A stretch of DNA of 64,000 nt from Pseudomonadota bacterium (lineage in GTDB: Bacteria; Pseudomonadota; Alphaproteobacteria; Micropepsales; Micropepsaceae). Below are positions 1-9,500 of the stretch, one piece after another. The position numbers were made by a program, and so were the translations under genes. The stretch is taken from the NCBI GenBank assembly GCA_016201105.1, contig JACQDN010000061.1, positions 1 to 64,000 on the forward strand, read 5' to 3'. The notes beneath the pieces are model-generated. The model was not told where the DNA came from. It ran no database searches and was given only the letters and a program-made list of their open reading frames with translations. The stretch's first letter is position 1; each line of letters opens with the position of its first letter.

Positions 1-1
1 C

Positions 2-337
2 AAGAACGCAACGAGCTACAGCCGATACGGCTCGACCACTTTCAAACAGCTCTACATCTACGGCGGGCTCGATGTGAGCCCCACCGAGCTCGCCCGTTCG
101 TTCGGCTTCTCCTGGGCCGTCGGCGGCTTCCTCCTCACCCCCTTCCTTCAAAAGGCAGGGCCGGAGACACTTGGAAGACTGCGCCAGCGCGTTGCGGACG
201 AACTGAAGACAACGTTTGCGAGTCACTACGCGCGCACAATCTCACTCGCCGAGGCGCTCGATCCCGCCGTGATGTCTGCCTATTTGAAGCGGGCAACGGG
301 GGACAAGTACCTGATAGATCCGAACAAGGGGCTCTGA
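2..337 (+). CDS. C-terminal part of an MDR-family zinc-binding dehydrogenase / quinone oxidoreductase (partial)
   Basis: The reading frame is open from the first bases of the window, so the gene begins upstream. The visible 111 residues include QLYIYGGLD near their start and an LLTPFL segment, which resemble the C-terminal end of medium-chain dehydrogenase/reductase proteins annotated as zinc-binding dehydrogenases. The Rossmann fold and catalytic domain lie outside the window, so the substrate cannot be judged. The gene ends at a TGA just before a set of inverted GTGACAG-type repeats, so it probably marks the edge of an ordinary block next to an accessory stretch. Family assignment is moderate because only the tail is visible. 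Confidence 0.6.
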   Translation, partial: KNATSYSRYGSTTFKQLYIYGGLDVSPTELARSFGFSWAVGGFLLTPFLQKAGPETLGRLRQRVADELKTTFASHYARTISLAEALDPAVMSAYLKRATGDKYLIDPNKGL

Positions 338-357
338 CCGCTCGTCCTCGGAGTGGA

Positions 358-419
358 GTGACAGCTAATCCGTTACAGAAAAAGCGGCGCGATCTCTGTG
401 CACTTGATTAGCTGTCCCC
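358..419. repeat. Inverted repeat GTGACAGCTAATC / GATTAGCTGTCCC
   Basis: The arms at 358-370 and 406-418 are reverse complements except for one base and enclose 35 bp. The arm sequence begins with GTGACAG/GGGACAG, the same start shared by the dispersed ~22-nt elements further right (see 20535-20602, 21264, 23364). It lies just after the stop of the partial dehydrogenase gene. It could fold as a hairpin, but there is no T-run after it, so I do not call it a terminator. Confidence 0.6.
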
Positions 420-424
420 TCATT

Positions 425-446
425 GGGAATATGTATTGTGTCGCCG
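425..446 (+). repeat. 22-nt bracket element, copy 1 (GGGAATATGTATTGTGTCGC type)
   Basis: This is the first of six copies of a short element in 425-2120. It is oriented plus and has its inverted partner at 935-956, so the pair brackets the single gene at 515-904. The shared core is AATATGTAT followed by a GNGTCNC end. Two more plus copies lie at 982-1003 and 1020-1041. Confidence 0.65.
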
Positions 447-454
447 CAATTCTT

Positions 455-491
455 GGGGGGTCGTGGGTTTCAAATCCCGCCGCTCCGACCA
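455..491 (+). pseudogene. 3' fragment of a tRNA-Pro gene (T-arm, acceptor 3' strand, CCA)
   Basis: The bases resemble the 3' third of an alphaproteobacterial tRNA-Pro: GGGGTCGTGGGTT, then CAAATCCCGCC, then GCTCCGACCA. The T-stem GTGGG/CCCGC is intact, but the T-loop has one extra T (eight rather than seven bases). No 5' half (D-arm or anticodon arm) lies upstream, so this is not a functional tRNA. Such 3' tRNA ends are the classic footprint left by site-specific integration at a tRNA gene. No integrase is visible nearby, so that origin is inference. Confidence 0.6.
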
Positions 492-514
492 AATTCAGAC
501 GTTCTGGGGGCCCA

Positions 515-904
515 ATGATCGCAAAGTCAATTCGAGTGGCGGTGATGGTTTTGGCGCTGGCAGTGCCATCGCAGCTTTGTTTGGCTGATGACGACGTGCC
601 GATCGCGGATACGGTGGCGACACGAGATGTGACGCGCGGTGCGGTGCAGAAGATCACCGAGTTCGCGAGCACGAAGATCTATCCTCGCTGCAACAAGCTA
701 GACAGCATCCAGGCGATGACCATGAACTCCGAACCGGTGCCGGCCGATATCCAGACGCAGGCATCGCCGAGCAAAGTCACGCCGGAGGTCTGGGAAGCAA
801 GGCTCTGCGGTGGACGCTTCCTGTTCATGGTCGCGTTCTGGACCGATGCGTCAGGCCACGCACAATCGGTCGTTCGGCCGATGGGTCCTGTCTTCGGTCC
901 TTGA
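515..904 (+). CDS. Small secreted protein of unknown function
   Basis: The protein has 129 residues. A GGGGG run at 506-510 lies just upstream of the ATG and could serve as ribosome binding site. The N-terminus (MIAKSIRVAVMVLALAVPSQ, followed by LCLADD) is a typical Sec signal peptide with cleavage around residue 24, so the product is predicted periplasmic or secreted. The mature part contains two cysteines (in YPRCNKLDS and ARLCGGRF) that could form a disulfide. I do not recognise a family. The gene is bracketed by inverted copies of a 22-nt element (425-446 and 935-956), which suggests it moved as a single-gene unit. Confidence 0.6.
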   Translation: MIAKSIRVAVMVLALAVPSQLCLADDDVPIADTVATRDVTRGAVQKITEFASTKIYPRCNKLDSIQAMTMNSEPVPADIQTQASPSKVTPEVWEARLCGGRFLFMVAFWTDASGHAQSVVRPMGPVFGP

Positions 905-934
905 ATGCAATAACCGTATTGCGTAACCGTATTG

Positions 935-956
935 CGCGACACCATACATATTTTCC
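935..956 (-). repeat. 22-nt bracket element, copy 2, inverted relative to copy 1
   Basis: The bases GCGACACCATACATATTTTC are close to the reverse complement of the element at 425-446. It lies about 30 bp after the stop of the 515-904 gene and forms the right-hand bracket of that gene. Confidence 0.65.
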
Positions 957-976
957 GATTGTCCCAGCGCTGTTTT

Positions 977-1051
977 AGGTTGGGGTAATATGTATGGCGT
1001 CACTCTATTCCACCAGGTTGGGGTAATATGTATGGCGTCACTCTATTCCAC
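977..1051 (+). repeat. 38-bp tandem duplication carrying two plus copies of the bracket element
   Basis: Two identical 37-bp stretches starting AGGTTGGGGTAATATGTATG lie at 977-1013 and 1015-1051. Each contains one bracket element, at 982-1003 and 1020-1041. A perfect tandem repeat suggests a recent duplication, such as slippage or repeated insertion at the same point. The second copy forms an inverted pair with 2044-2066 around the gene at 1077-1985. Confidence 0.8.
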
Positions 1052-1076
1052 TATTCCACATTCATAGCCGATGTGC

Positions 1077-1985
1077 CTAAGCGAGCAGCAGGCCTCGCCC
1101 CCAATCTAGATCAATGCTCGTTATCCGTTGCTTTTCTCCAACCATCTCGACGACAAACGGGTTCAAATCGAAAGCATTCCTTTTAGCTACAACGTAGACA
1201 CCATTCGCACGCTTAGGAATTGTGATGTACCGCTTAATGCGGAATGGATCGTGATCCGAGGGCCAAGCGAACGAGCATGGCCGCCAATAGTCTTTGTCAT
1301 CTGCGTGCCAATACCGTTCATAGATAGCGTCCTTTTTAACAAGAAATTCGTCGGCCAGCTCCGTCCCATCCGCGCCCTGCGCCTCATGATAGGCAACATC
1401 AATTGGAAACATTTCGTCATTGTAGGAGCGGACGACCTCCTGAGCACCACGCTCTTCATCGGCAGAGACTGCATACTTGATCAATTTTGGGGCGATCGTG
1501 TCCTTTTCCGGGGTGCGATATCCGACGAAAGCCGTCAAGGCATCTTCGCCGAGCGCCCGATATACGCCTGCACAGCCGGACACTTGCGCCGCAAGGGCGA
1601 CGAGCCCCGTGCAGTCGTCAAAGGTAGCTTGGAACGTAGGCATCTCGAACGCTCGGAAGTTCTCTGCCGAAAAGTGTTCGCGAGCCGTTTTGGCGGCTTC
1701 CAAAAGTATTGGGTCAACTGACGAATTGGCCCAACTCCACCGAAACGACCGATCTTGGGGACGAAAGCTAGCGAGAACCTGCGCACGCAGTTTCAGTTCA
1801 ACCCCACTTTCCTGGGTCAACGTTAGCGTGGCGGTGTCCTGGTCCAGCGAAAAGGTGCGTTCCTCGCCCAATGCAAACTCACGCGCCGCGCTCAAGGTTG
1901 CATCGTCGAGCCAAGCGGCCGCCGCTGCCATTTTAGAGCGTTCGCTTTCGTTTGCAGGTGGCATTGGGGATGACTGCTGTGACAT
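1077..1985 (-). CDS. DUF6882-like cytoplasmic protein
   Basis: The protein has 302 residues from the ATG at 1985, which has an AAGGTG at suitable spacing; a GTG at 1988 is the alternative. There is no signal peptide or membrane segment. The segment FRWSWANSSV followed by a helix (LLEAAKTAREHF) matches my memory of DUF6882-type proteins, which carry a conserved W-x-W-A-N motif. The C-terminal half, with many acidic and aromatic residues (IYERYWHADDKDYWRPCSF), is unfamiliar. No biochemical role is known to me. The gene sits alone between the inverted elements at 1020-1041 and 2044-2066. Confidence 0.55.
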   Translation of the reverse strand: MSQQSSPMPPANESERSKMAAAAAWLDDATLSAAREFALGEERTFSLDQDTATLTLTQESGVELKLRAQVLASFRPQDRSFRWSWANSSVDPILLEAAKTAREHFSAENFRAFEMPTFQATFDDCTGLVALAAQVSGCAGVYRALGEDALTAFVGYRTPEKDTIAPKLIKYAVSADEERGAQEVVRSYNDEMFPIDVAYHEAQGADGTELADEFLVKKDAIYERYWHADDKDYWRPCSFAWPSDHDPFRIKRYITIPKRANGVYVVAKRNAFDLNPFVVEMVGEKQRITSIDLDWGRGLLLA

Positions 1986-2043
1986 CACTCTGACACCTTA
2001 CTGTCATTCGCTCATTGCCGGCAGATCAGAGCGTTGGAATTGC

Positions 2044-2066
2044 GTGACGCCAATACATATTTCCCG
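2044..2066 (-). repeat. 22-nt bracket element, copy 5, inverted
   Basis: The bases GTGACGCCAATACATATTTC are the reverse complement form of the element at 982-1003 and 1020-1041. The element sits about 60 bp upstream of the start of the DUF6882-like gene and closes the bracket around it. Confidence 0.65.
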
Positions 2067-2098
2067 TACTTAATGCGCAAAGCAGCGTTGGCCGCTAT

Positions 2099-2120
2099 CG
2101 GGTAATATGTATGCGTCACC
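2099..2120 (+). repeat. 22-nt bracket element, copy 6
   Basis: The bases GGGTAATATGTATGCGTCAC lie directly against the stop codon (2121-2123) of the minus-strand gene at 2121-2567. No inverted partner is visible on the far side of that gene before guaA, so this third bracket is incomplete. Confidence 0.65.
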
Positions 2121-2567
2121 TTAATCTCCGCCAGGAGAAGCGGCAATGCCTCGCAGAATATCGAGCCGATTGGCTGGAGCGTCCGGGGCAAAGAAGGCTG
2201 GAATCGTGTCCTTAGTTCTCTTCGGCCGCCTGAGGAATTCGACCGGCCATTCCGTAATGCGTGGCTCTTTCAAATGTACATACACACCCGGTTCGGGTTC
2301 GTTGATGTGTTCCAGCTGTTGGATCAGCGCGAGAGGCGGTTCGGCTCCAACTGTCTGTTCTGAAAATGTCAAAGCCTCAGCATAAGTCGCGAATGGACAA
2401 TAGTAGTCGTTCCCATCTTCCTCGTCCGGCGCACCTCGCTCTGGATGGCACCACACGCGGTACTCAAGAACCGCATCCCAAACGTAGCCACCCCCGGCCT
2501 TTGCCAGAGCCGGATAGGTTCCGACAAGGCTCGCGTCGATCGCATCCGGATATTCAGAATTTCCCAT
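2121..2567 (-). CDS. Conserved hypothetical protein, often mislabelled as GCN5-family acetyltransferase
   Basis: The protein has 148 residues, is cytoplasmic, and has no membrane segment. It contains the string YVWDAVLEYRVWCHPERGAP and later HLKEPRITEWPVEFLRRPKR. I remember this pattern from a conserved family that databases sometimes call GCN5-family acetyltransferase because it can be fused to one. No acetyl-CoA binding motif (R/Q-x-x-G-x-G/A) is present here, so I do not assign acetyltransferase activity. The gene follows the bracket element at 2099-2120 with no spacer and is the last of the three single-gene units before guaA. Confidence 0.6.
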   Translation of the reverse strand: MGNSEYPDAIDASLVGTYPALAKAGGGYVWDAVLEYRVWCHPERGAPDEEDGNDYYCPFATYAEALTFSEQTVGAEPPLALIQQLEHINEPEPGVYVHLKEPRITEWPVEFLRRPKRTKDTIPAFFAPDAPANRLDILRGIAASPGGD

Positions 2568-2591
2568 CCAGGCCTGCTTAGTGGATGACTC

Positions 2592-4136
2592 TCACTCCCA
2601 CTCAATCGTCCCGGGCGGCTTGCTCGTCACGTCGTACACCACGCGATTGATCCCCCGCACTTCATTGATGATGCGCGTGGCGGTGCGGGCGAGGAAGGCG
2701 TGTTCGAAGGGATAGGAATCCGCGGTCATGCCGTCCGATGACGTGACGGCGCGCAGGGCGCAGACGAAATCGTACGTCCGCGCATCGCCCATCACGCCCA
2801 CCGTCTTCACCGGCAGCAGCACGGCAAAGGCCTGCCAGATGTCGTCGTAGAGGCCGGCTTTGCGGATCTCGTCGAGATAGATCGCATCGGCCTTGCGCAA
2901 GATGTCGAGTTTCTCGCGGGTGATTTCGCCGGGCAGGCGGATGGCAAGTCCCGGTCCCGGGAAAGGATGGCGCCCGACGAAGCTCGGCGGCAGGCCCAGC
3001 TCGCGGCCCAGCGCACGCACTTCGTCCTTGAAGAGCTCGCGCAAGGGTTCGACGAGCTTCATCTTCATGCGCTCGGGCAGACCGCCGACATTGTGGTGCG
3101 ACTTGATGGTGACCGACGGCCCGCCGATCGCCGACACGCTTTCGATGACGTCGGGATAGAGCGTGCCCTGGGCGAGGAAATCCGCGCCGCCCGCCTTGCG
3201 CGCTTCGGCATCGAACACGTCGATGAACGCGGAGCCGATAATCTTGCGCTTCTGTTCGGGATCGCTGACGCCTTCGAGCTTGCCGAGAAAAAGCTCGACC
3301 GCATCGGCATGCACCAGCGGAATGTTGTAGTGGTTGCGGAACAGCGACACGACTTCTTCCGCTTCGCCCATGCGCATCAACCCGGTGTCGACGAAGATGC
3401 AGGTGAGCTGGTCGCCGATCGCTTCGTGGATCAGCACCGCGGCGACGGAGGAATCCACGCCGCCCGAGAGCCCGCAGATCACCCGCGATTTGCCGACCTG
3501 GGCGCGGATGCGCGCAATCGCCTGCTCGCGGAAGGCGTGCATGTTCCAGTCCGACGGAATGCCGGCGATCTTCTGCACGAAATTCTTGAGCATCAGCGCG
3601 CCGCGCGGGGTGTGCACCACTTCAGGATGAAACTGCACGCCGTAGAAACGCTTGGCCTCGTTGGCGATTACGGCAAAGGGCGAATTCGCAGACGTCGCGA
3701 CGACCGCGAAGCCCGGCGGGATGGCGGTGATCTTGTCGCCATGGCTCATCCACACCGGTTCGTTGGCGCCGATGTCGCCCAGGCCTTCGAGCAGCGGTGA
3801 AGATTTTTCGATGCGGATGTCGGCGCGGCCGAATTCGCGGTGATGGCCGGTCTCCACCTTGCCGCCCAATTGCGCGCTCATCGTCATCTCGCCGTAGCAG
3901 ATGCCGAGCACGGGCACGCCCATCTCGAACACTTGTTGCGGCGCGCGGGGCGTGTCGTCTTCGGCGACGCTGGCGGGGCCGCCGGAAAGAATGACGGCGC
4001 GCGGCCGGTTCTTCAGCGCGTCTTCCGCTTTGTTGAAGGGAACGATCTCGCAATAGACCCCGGCTTCGCGAACGCGCCGGGCGATGAGCTGGGTGACCTG
4101 GGAACCGAAATCGATGACGAGGACGGGGGCCGACAT
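2592..4136 (-). CDS. guaA: GMP synthase (glutamine-hydrolysing)
   Basis: The protein has 514 residues, the normal length for the family. The N-terminal class I glutamine amidotransferase domain shows the nucleophile Cys80 in VLGICYGEM and the His-Glu pair in [11 protein letters not shown]. The ATP pyrophosphatase domain follows with the P-loop [12 protein letters not shown], and the C-terminal dimerisation domain ends [11 protein letters not shown]. It converts XMP to GMP in the cytoplasm using ATP and glutamine, directly after the IMP dehydrogenase step encoded at 7182-8660. The RsmB-like methyltransferase lies 40 bp upstream on the same strand, so the two may be cotranscribed. The residue after GICYG is E-M where many orthologues have E-Q or M-Q, a minor variation. 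Confidence 0.97.
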   Translation of the reverse strand: MSAPVLVIDFGSQVTQLIARRVREAGVYCEIVPFNKAEDALKNRPRAVILSGGPASVAEDDTPRAPQQVFEMGVPVLGICYGEMTMSAQLGGKVETGHHREFGRADIRIEKSSPLLEGLGDIGANEPVWMSHGDKITAIPPGFAVVATSANSPFAVIANEAKRFYGVQFHPEVVHTPRGALMLKNFVQKIAGIPSDWNMHAFREQAIARIRAQVGKSRVICGLSGGVDSSVAAVLIHEAIGDQLTCIFVDTGLMRMGEAEEVVSLFRNHYNIPLVHADAVELFLGKLEGVSDPEQKRKIIGSAFIDVFDAEARKAGGADFLAQGTLYPDVIESVSAIGGPSVTIKSHHNVGGLPERMKMKLVEPLRELFKDEVRALGRELGLPPSFVGRHPFPGPGLAIRLPGEITREKLDILRKADAIYLDEIRKAGLYDDIWQAFAVLLPVKTVGVMGDARTYDFVCALRAVTSSDGMTADSYPFEHAFLARTATRIINEVRGINRVVYDVTSKPPGTIEWE

Positions 4137-4176
4137 TGGGGACGATTATCGGTCGGCGTTTTGCTTGTCCAGCGCT

Positions 4177-5439
4177 TTAGCCGCGCACCAGGATGGCGGT
4201 GAAAAATCCGTCCGTTCCGCTGCTTAGCGGGGAGGCGTTGAAGAACTCTCCCATGCCGGCAGGCGCGGGCGGGCGGCCCGGTTTGCTCCAGACCTCGTTC
4301 GCGGAGCGAATCGCGAAATCGGGGTGACGGGCGCGGAAGGCGGTGATCCGGTCTTCGTTCTCGCTCGGCAGCACCGAACAGGTGGCATAGACCAGGCGCC
4401 CACCGGGCGGCACATGTTTGGCCGCTGTGTCGAGCAGGGAATCCTGCAAGGCGGTGAGTTCTTTGAGGCGCGCCGGTGTCAGGCGCCATTTCAGTTCCGG
4501 TTGCCGCCGCCAGGTGCCCGAGCCGCTGCACGGCGCATCGAGCAGCACGATGTCGAACTTCGCCTCGTCGCTGAGTGCGGAGGCGAGCATCACGCGCACC
4601 ATGGTGGCGCCCGCCCGCTTGGCGCGCGCGTCGAGCTGGTCGAGCGCGTTGGAGCGCACGTCGCAAGCGACGATCTCGCCCAGGTTGGCCATCTCGGCCG
4701 CGAGCGCGAGCGACTTGCCGCCCGCACCGGCCGCGAGATCGAGCACGCGTTTTTGCGGACGCGCATCGCAAAGCAGCGCTGCGATCTGCGCGGACTCGTC
4801 CTGGAATTCGATGTTGCCCTGCTCGAACAGACTGTGTTTGCCCAAAGCAGCGGCCTCCTTGCCGTGGGCCAGACGAATGCCGTTCGGCGCATAGGGTGTG
4901 GGTTCGGCGGTTATGCCGTCGCTGCACAACACTTCAAGCGCGGCGGCGCGCTCCATCTTGAGCGAATTGACGCGCAGATCGACCGGCGCGCGCGCCTGCA
5001 TCGCGGCGGTTTCGTCGAGCAAGCGATCCCCAAAAGCGCGCGTCAATTCCGGCGTGAGCCACTCAGGAAATTCGCCGCGCGTGTGCAGCGGCATGTCCTT
5101 TGGGGCATTGGCAATGTGTTGCTGTTCGTCCGGCGTCAACCCCGCGGGTGCATAGGGCGCGCCGGAAAATACAGAAGAAAGGTCTTCGACGGTGGGATGG
5201 TCTTTCAGCGCCGCCGCGATCGCCAGCGCGCGCGGCGCTTCGCTGCTCATGCGCCAGGCATAGGACGCGCGATGGCGCAGCACATCGAACACCCGATCGC
5301 CGATGGCGGCGCGGTCCTTGGAGCCGGCATAACGGCGCGCGCGAAACCAGTCGCGCTGGAAGCGGTCGATCGGCTGGGCGGTATGTTCCAGCGCTTCGAG
5401 GATTTCTATGGCGGCTTGCAGCCGCGCGGCGGGGGTCAT
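4177..5439 (-). CDS. rsmB: RsmB/NOP-family 16S rRNA (cytosine-C5) methyltransferase
   Basis: The protein has 420 residues from the ATG at 5439 (MTPAARLQAAIEILEAL); an upstream in-frame start would add 19 unlikely residues. The N-terminal NusB-like RNA-binding region precedes the SAM-dependent methyltransferase fold, whose motif I reads LDLAAGAGGKSLALA. Both catalytic cysteines of m5C methyltransferases are present, in LLDAPCSGSG and YATCSVLPSEN. It is expected to methylate rRNA in the cytoplasm. Placement between guaB and guaA is common in Alphaproteobacteria. The exact rRNA position is inferred from family membership only. Confidence 0.88.
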   Translation of the reverse strand: MTPAARLQAAIEILEALEHTAQPIDRFQRDWFRARRYAGSKDRAAIGDRVFDVLRHRASYAWRMSSEAPRALAIAAALKDHPTVEDLSSVFSGAPYAPAGLTPDEQQHIANAPKDMPLHTRGEFPEWLTPELTRAFGDRLLDETAAMQARAPVDLRVNSLKMERAAALEVLCSDGITAEPTPYAPNGIRLAHGKEAAALGKHSLFEQGNIEFQDESAQIAALLCDARPQKRVLDLAAGAGGKSLALAAEMANLGEIVACDVRSNALDQLDARAKRAGATMVRVMLASALSDEAKFDIVLLDAPCSGSGTWRRQPELKWRLTPARLKELTALQDSLLDTAAKHVPPGGRLVYATCSVLPSENEDRITAFRARHPDFAIRSANEVWSKPGRPPAPAGMGEFFNASPLSSGTDGFFTAILVRG

Positions 5440-5497
5440 GGCGCGGTACCTACAACGCGCACCGATCGCTTCATAGCCAGACCACACATGATTCACT

Positions 5498-5625
5498 CCC
5501 TCTCCCCCTCAGGGGGAGAGGGTCGGGGTGAGGGGGCCGCTCGGTGTTCAAACATGAATTCGGGCCGCCGGTGCCCAGCGTCGAGACCCCCTCACCCTTG
5601 CCCTCTCCCCCAGAGGGGGAGAGGG
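5498..5625. repeat. Large intergenic palindrome with CCCTCTCCCCCT... arms
   Basis: Two hairpins, CCTCTCCCCCTCAGGGGGAG at the left and CTCTCCCCCAGAGGGGGAGA at the right, flank GTGAGGGGG and CCCCCTCAC blocks that pair with each other, making an outer palindrome of about 130 bp. It lies between the divergent rsmB and NDH-2 genes. Its architecture (small hairpin, arm, centre, arm, small hairpin) parallels the repeats at 6946, 11134, 29462 and 58333. Confidence 0.75.
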
Positions 5626-5681
5626 AATGCACGCGAGTGAATATTGTGTCAGAGAGAGCTGACGCTTGATGTGACGCAGCC

Positions 5682-6944
5682 ATGGCCCAGTCCGCAAATC
5701 CCGCCGCGAAGCCCGTCGTCGTGATCGGCGCGGGCTTTGCGGGGATCGAAGTGGCCCGCGGACTCGGCAAGGCCGGTATCGCCGTCATTTTGATCGATCG
5801 GCGCAATCATCATCTCTTTCAACCCTTGCTCTATCAGGTGGCGACGGCGGCGCTATCGCCGGCCGACATCGCCGAGCCCATCCGCAAGATGGTGCGCGAT
5901 TATCCCAGCGTCGAAGTGCTGCTCGACGAAGTGACAGGCATCGACAAGGCGGCCCAATCCGTCTCGCTCGCGAGCGGTGGGACGATTCCCTACAGCGTCT
6001 TGGTGATCGCAACGGGTGCGACGCACAGTTATTTCGGCCATGACGAATGGGCGCCGTTCGCACCGGGTCTCAAGACCATCGAAGATGCGCGCAAAATCCG
6101 CTCGCGCCTCTTGCTCGCCTTCGAGCGCGCGGAAATGAGTCCCGATCCCGCCGAACGCAAGCGGCTGCTGACCATCGCCGTGGTCGGCGGCGGTCCAACC
6201 GGGGTGGAACTGGCGGGCTCCATCGCCGAACTCTCCCGCTCCATGCTGGCCAAGGATTTCCGCACCATCCGCCACGAGACGGCAAGCGTGCTTCTGCTGG
6301 AAGCAGGGACTCGCATCCTCACGGCGTTTCCGCCGGCGCTCGCATCCTATGCCATGGGAAAATTGCAGAAGCTTGGCGTGACGGTGAGGCTGAAGACGGA
6401 GGTCGAGAACATCACGGCGCATTCCATTGTCGCGGCGGGCGAAGAGATTCCCGTCGGCATGGCCATCTGGGCGGCGGGCGTGAAAGCCTCCAACATGGGA
6501 AAACTTCTCGGTGTGGAGACGGATCGCGCGGAACGCATTGCCGTCGCTCCCGATCTCTGCGTTCCCAATCTCAGCAATGTATATGCGCTGGGCGATATTT
6601 CTTCGTTGCGTGACGAACGTGGCGCTCTGCTTCCCGGCCTCGCCCAAGTCGCCAAGCAACAGGGTGAATATCTGGGGCGAACGCTGGCCAAGAAAATTCA
6701 GTCAGGCACTTCGCCGCCGCCGTTTCGTTTCCACAATCGCGGCAACACCGCCATCGTCGGGCGGCACGCCGCCGTGTTCGATTTCGGCTGGTGGCAAATC
6801 CGCGGCTGGTTCGCGTGGGCGTTCTGGGCGCTCATCCACGTCTATCTGCTGGTGGGTTTCCAGCACCGCTTGATGGTGGCGATCCAATGGCTGTGGAAAT
6901 ACGTGACCTACGAACAAGGCTCGCGCCTGATCGCGGAACAATAA
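5682..6944 (+). CDS. ndh: NADH dehydrogenase type II (NDH-2), FAD-dependent
   Basis: The protein has 420 residues. An N-terminal FAD-binding Rossmann motif (VVIGAGFAGIEVARGL) is followed by a second nucleotide-binding motif for NADH (IAVVGGGPTGVELAGSIAEL) and the FAD contact VYALGDISS. The C-terminal FAWAFWALIHVYLLVGF stretch is the membrane-anchoring helix typical of NDH-2. The enzyme oxidises NADH and reduces quinone at the inner membrane without pumping protons. It is transcribed away from rsmB and toward guaB, with a palindromic repeat filling the convergent gap to guaB. Nothing links it functionally to purine synthesis. Confidence 0.92.
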   Translation: MAQSANPAAKPVVVIGAGFAGIEVARGLGKAGIAVILIDRRNHHLFQPLLYQVATAALSPADIAEPIRKMVRDYPSVEVLLDEVTGIDKAAQSVSLASGGTIPYSVLVIATGATHSYFGHDEWAPFAPGLKTIEDARKIRSRLLLAFERAEMSPDPAERKRLLTIAVVGGGPTGVELAGSIAELSRSMLAKDFRTIRHETASVLLLEAGTRILTAFPPALASYAMGKLQKLGVTVRLKTEVENITAHSIVAAGEEIPVGMAIWAAGVKASNMGKLLGVETDRAERIAVAPDLCVPNLSNVYALGDISSLRDERGALLPGLAQVAKQQGEYLGRTLAKKIQSGTSPPPFRFHNRGNTAIVGRHAAVFDFGWWQIRGWFAWAFWALIHVYLLVGFQHRLMVAIQWLWKYVTYEQGSRLIAEQ

Positions 6945-6945
6945 C

Positions 6946-7179
6946 CACCCTCCCTTGGGAGGGTCGAAAAATCCGCGAGGATTTTTCGGGGAGGATATGC
7001 GACCGCGCAGCGCCTCTCCTTCCACATCCTCCCCGAAGCGCTTCGCGCTTCGACCCTCCCACAGGGAGGGTAGAGGCTACGTGGGAGGATATGCGACCGA
7101 GCAGCGCCCTTCCTTCCACATCCTCCCCGAAAAAGTCTCGCTTCGCTCAAATTTTTTCGACCCTCCCAAGGGAGGGTGG
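6946..7179. repeat. Palindromic repeat family A, copy 1 (one and a half units)
   Basis: The unit is built as CCCTCCC-loop-GGGAGGG, then a TCGAA...TTCGG hairpin, then GGGGAGGAT, a central stretch, ATCCTCCCC, a second hairpin, and CCCTCCC-loop-GGGAGGG. Here the second half is duplicated in part, starting at the GGGAGGATATGCGACC repeat near 7082. It fills the whole gap between the convergent ndh and guaB stops. The inner hairpin arms differ from those of other copies but stay complementary. It may act as a bidirectional transcription end, but there is no T-run. Confidence 0.85.
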
Positions 7180-7181
7180 AG

Positions 7182-8699
<1,518 letters not shown>

Positions 8700-8816
8700 T
8701 TAGCAGCGAGTCTTGAAATTCGCAAGAGTGCACGGAACAAAAGCCGGAATAGCCCGGTTTTGCTTGAATTCCGTGCTGTTTTAAGGGTTCATCCGCGCGG
8801 GGTAACGGGGGCATCG

Positions 8817-9323
8817 ATGGGCCGGGAAAACCTTATCGTCATTGCGATCTTTTCGGCCGTCGTCTTCGGGGCGACCGCGCTGATGACGCGCGCGGGAACG
8901 CGCCGTGTGCTGGCGGCGCTGGCGGGAGGTGTGTGCGGCGCGGCTCTCAATATCGGCTGGGATGTCGCGGCGGCGAAGTTCGGCTGGTGGCATTACATGG
9001 TGGGCGCAGGTTCGATGGCCCCGCTCATCGGCTATGTGCCGGTCGCCTTCGTCTACGGCGGCGCATTCGGATTGGCCGGCTGGCGCGCGATGCGAAAGTG
9101 GGGCGCGGCGGGCGCGATCGGATTCTTCGCCGTCTATGTGTCGTGGAACGTGTTTCGGGATTATACCGTCTCTCACTACAGCGGAATCCTTGTGTACGGA
9201 CCCTCACCGCTGGCCTGGATCATGGACGCTGTCGGCTCGTTCAGCGTGGCGGCGCTGGTGCAGATGGTGATGTGGCCGATCGCCGGCGCGCCGAAGAGCG
9301 ATGCGTTGCGGGGCGAAGATTAG
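8817..9323 (+). CDS. Small integral membrane protein of unknown function
   Basis: The protein has 168 residues from the ATG at 8817. Hydrophobic stretches near residues 5-22, 32-50, 68-85, 95-115 and 135-155 predict about five membrane helices, so it belongs in the inner membrane. Several tryptophans sit at helix ends (NIGWDVAAAKFGWWHYMV). I do not recognise a named family. It is divergent from guaB and is followed by a short inverted repeat (9346-9379) before a LuxR-type regulator gene. No further role can be read from the context. Confidence 0.6.
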   Translation: MGRENLIVIAIFSAVVFGATALMTRAGTRRVLAALAGGVCGAALNIGWDVAAAKFGWWHYMVGAGSMAPLIGYVPVAFVYGGAFGLAGWRAMRKWGAAGAIGFFAVYVSWNVFRDYTVSHYSGILVYGPSPLAWIMDAVGSFSVAALVQMVMWPIAGAPKSDALRGED

Positions 9324-9345
9324 AACGACAACGATGACATTTGAA

Positions 9346-9379
9346 TCACCTCCCCCTTGTGGCCCTTGTGGGGAGGTGA
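9346..9379. repeat. Short inverted repeat TCACCTCCCC / GGGGAGGTGA
   Basis: Ten-base perfect arms (9346-9355 and 9370-9379) enclose 14 bp. The arm sequence matches the ends of the longer family B palindromes at 29462 and 58333, so this looks like a solo end or a deletion derivative of that family. It follows the membrane-protein stop by 22 bp. No T-run follows. Confidence 0.7.
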
Positions 9380-9500
9380 TGGCTAAACTCAGTAGGGCAT
9401 TCATCGTTCTGCACATCTTTCGGCAAATTCCGCTACTGCGGATTTTCCATTGGCGCCCGGGGGCTGGCGCGAAGCGCGGGATTTGGCCAAGCTTGGCGGT

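Noticed and set aside
425-2120. CRISPR array or integron cassette array
   Set aside because: Repeats are too few and too far apart for CRISPR and there are no cas genes. Integron attC features (GTTRRRY core, long palindromes) and an intI gene are absent. The arrangement is reported instead as bracketed cassettes of unknown type.
2121-2567. GNAT acetyltransferase
   Set aside because: The family is sometimes labelled this way, but no acetyl-CoA binding motif is present in these 148 residues.
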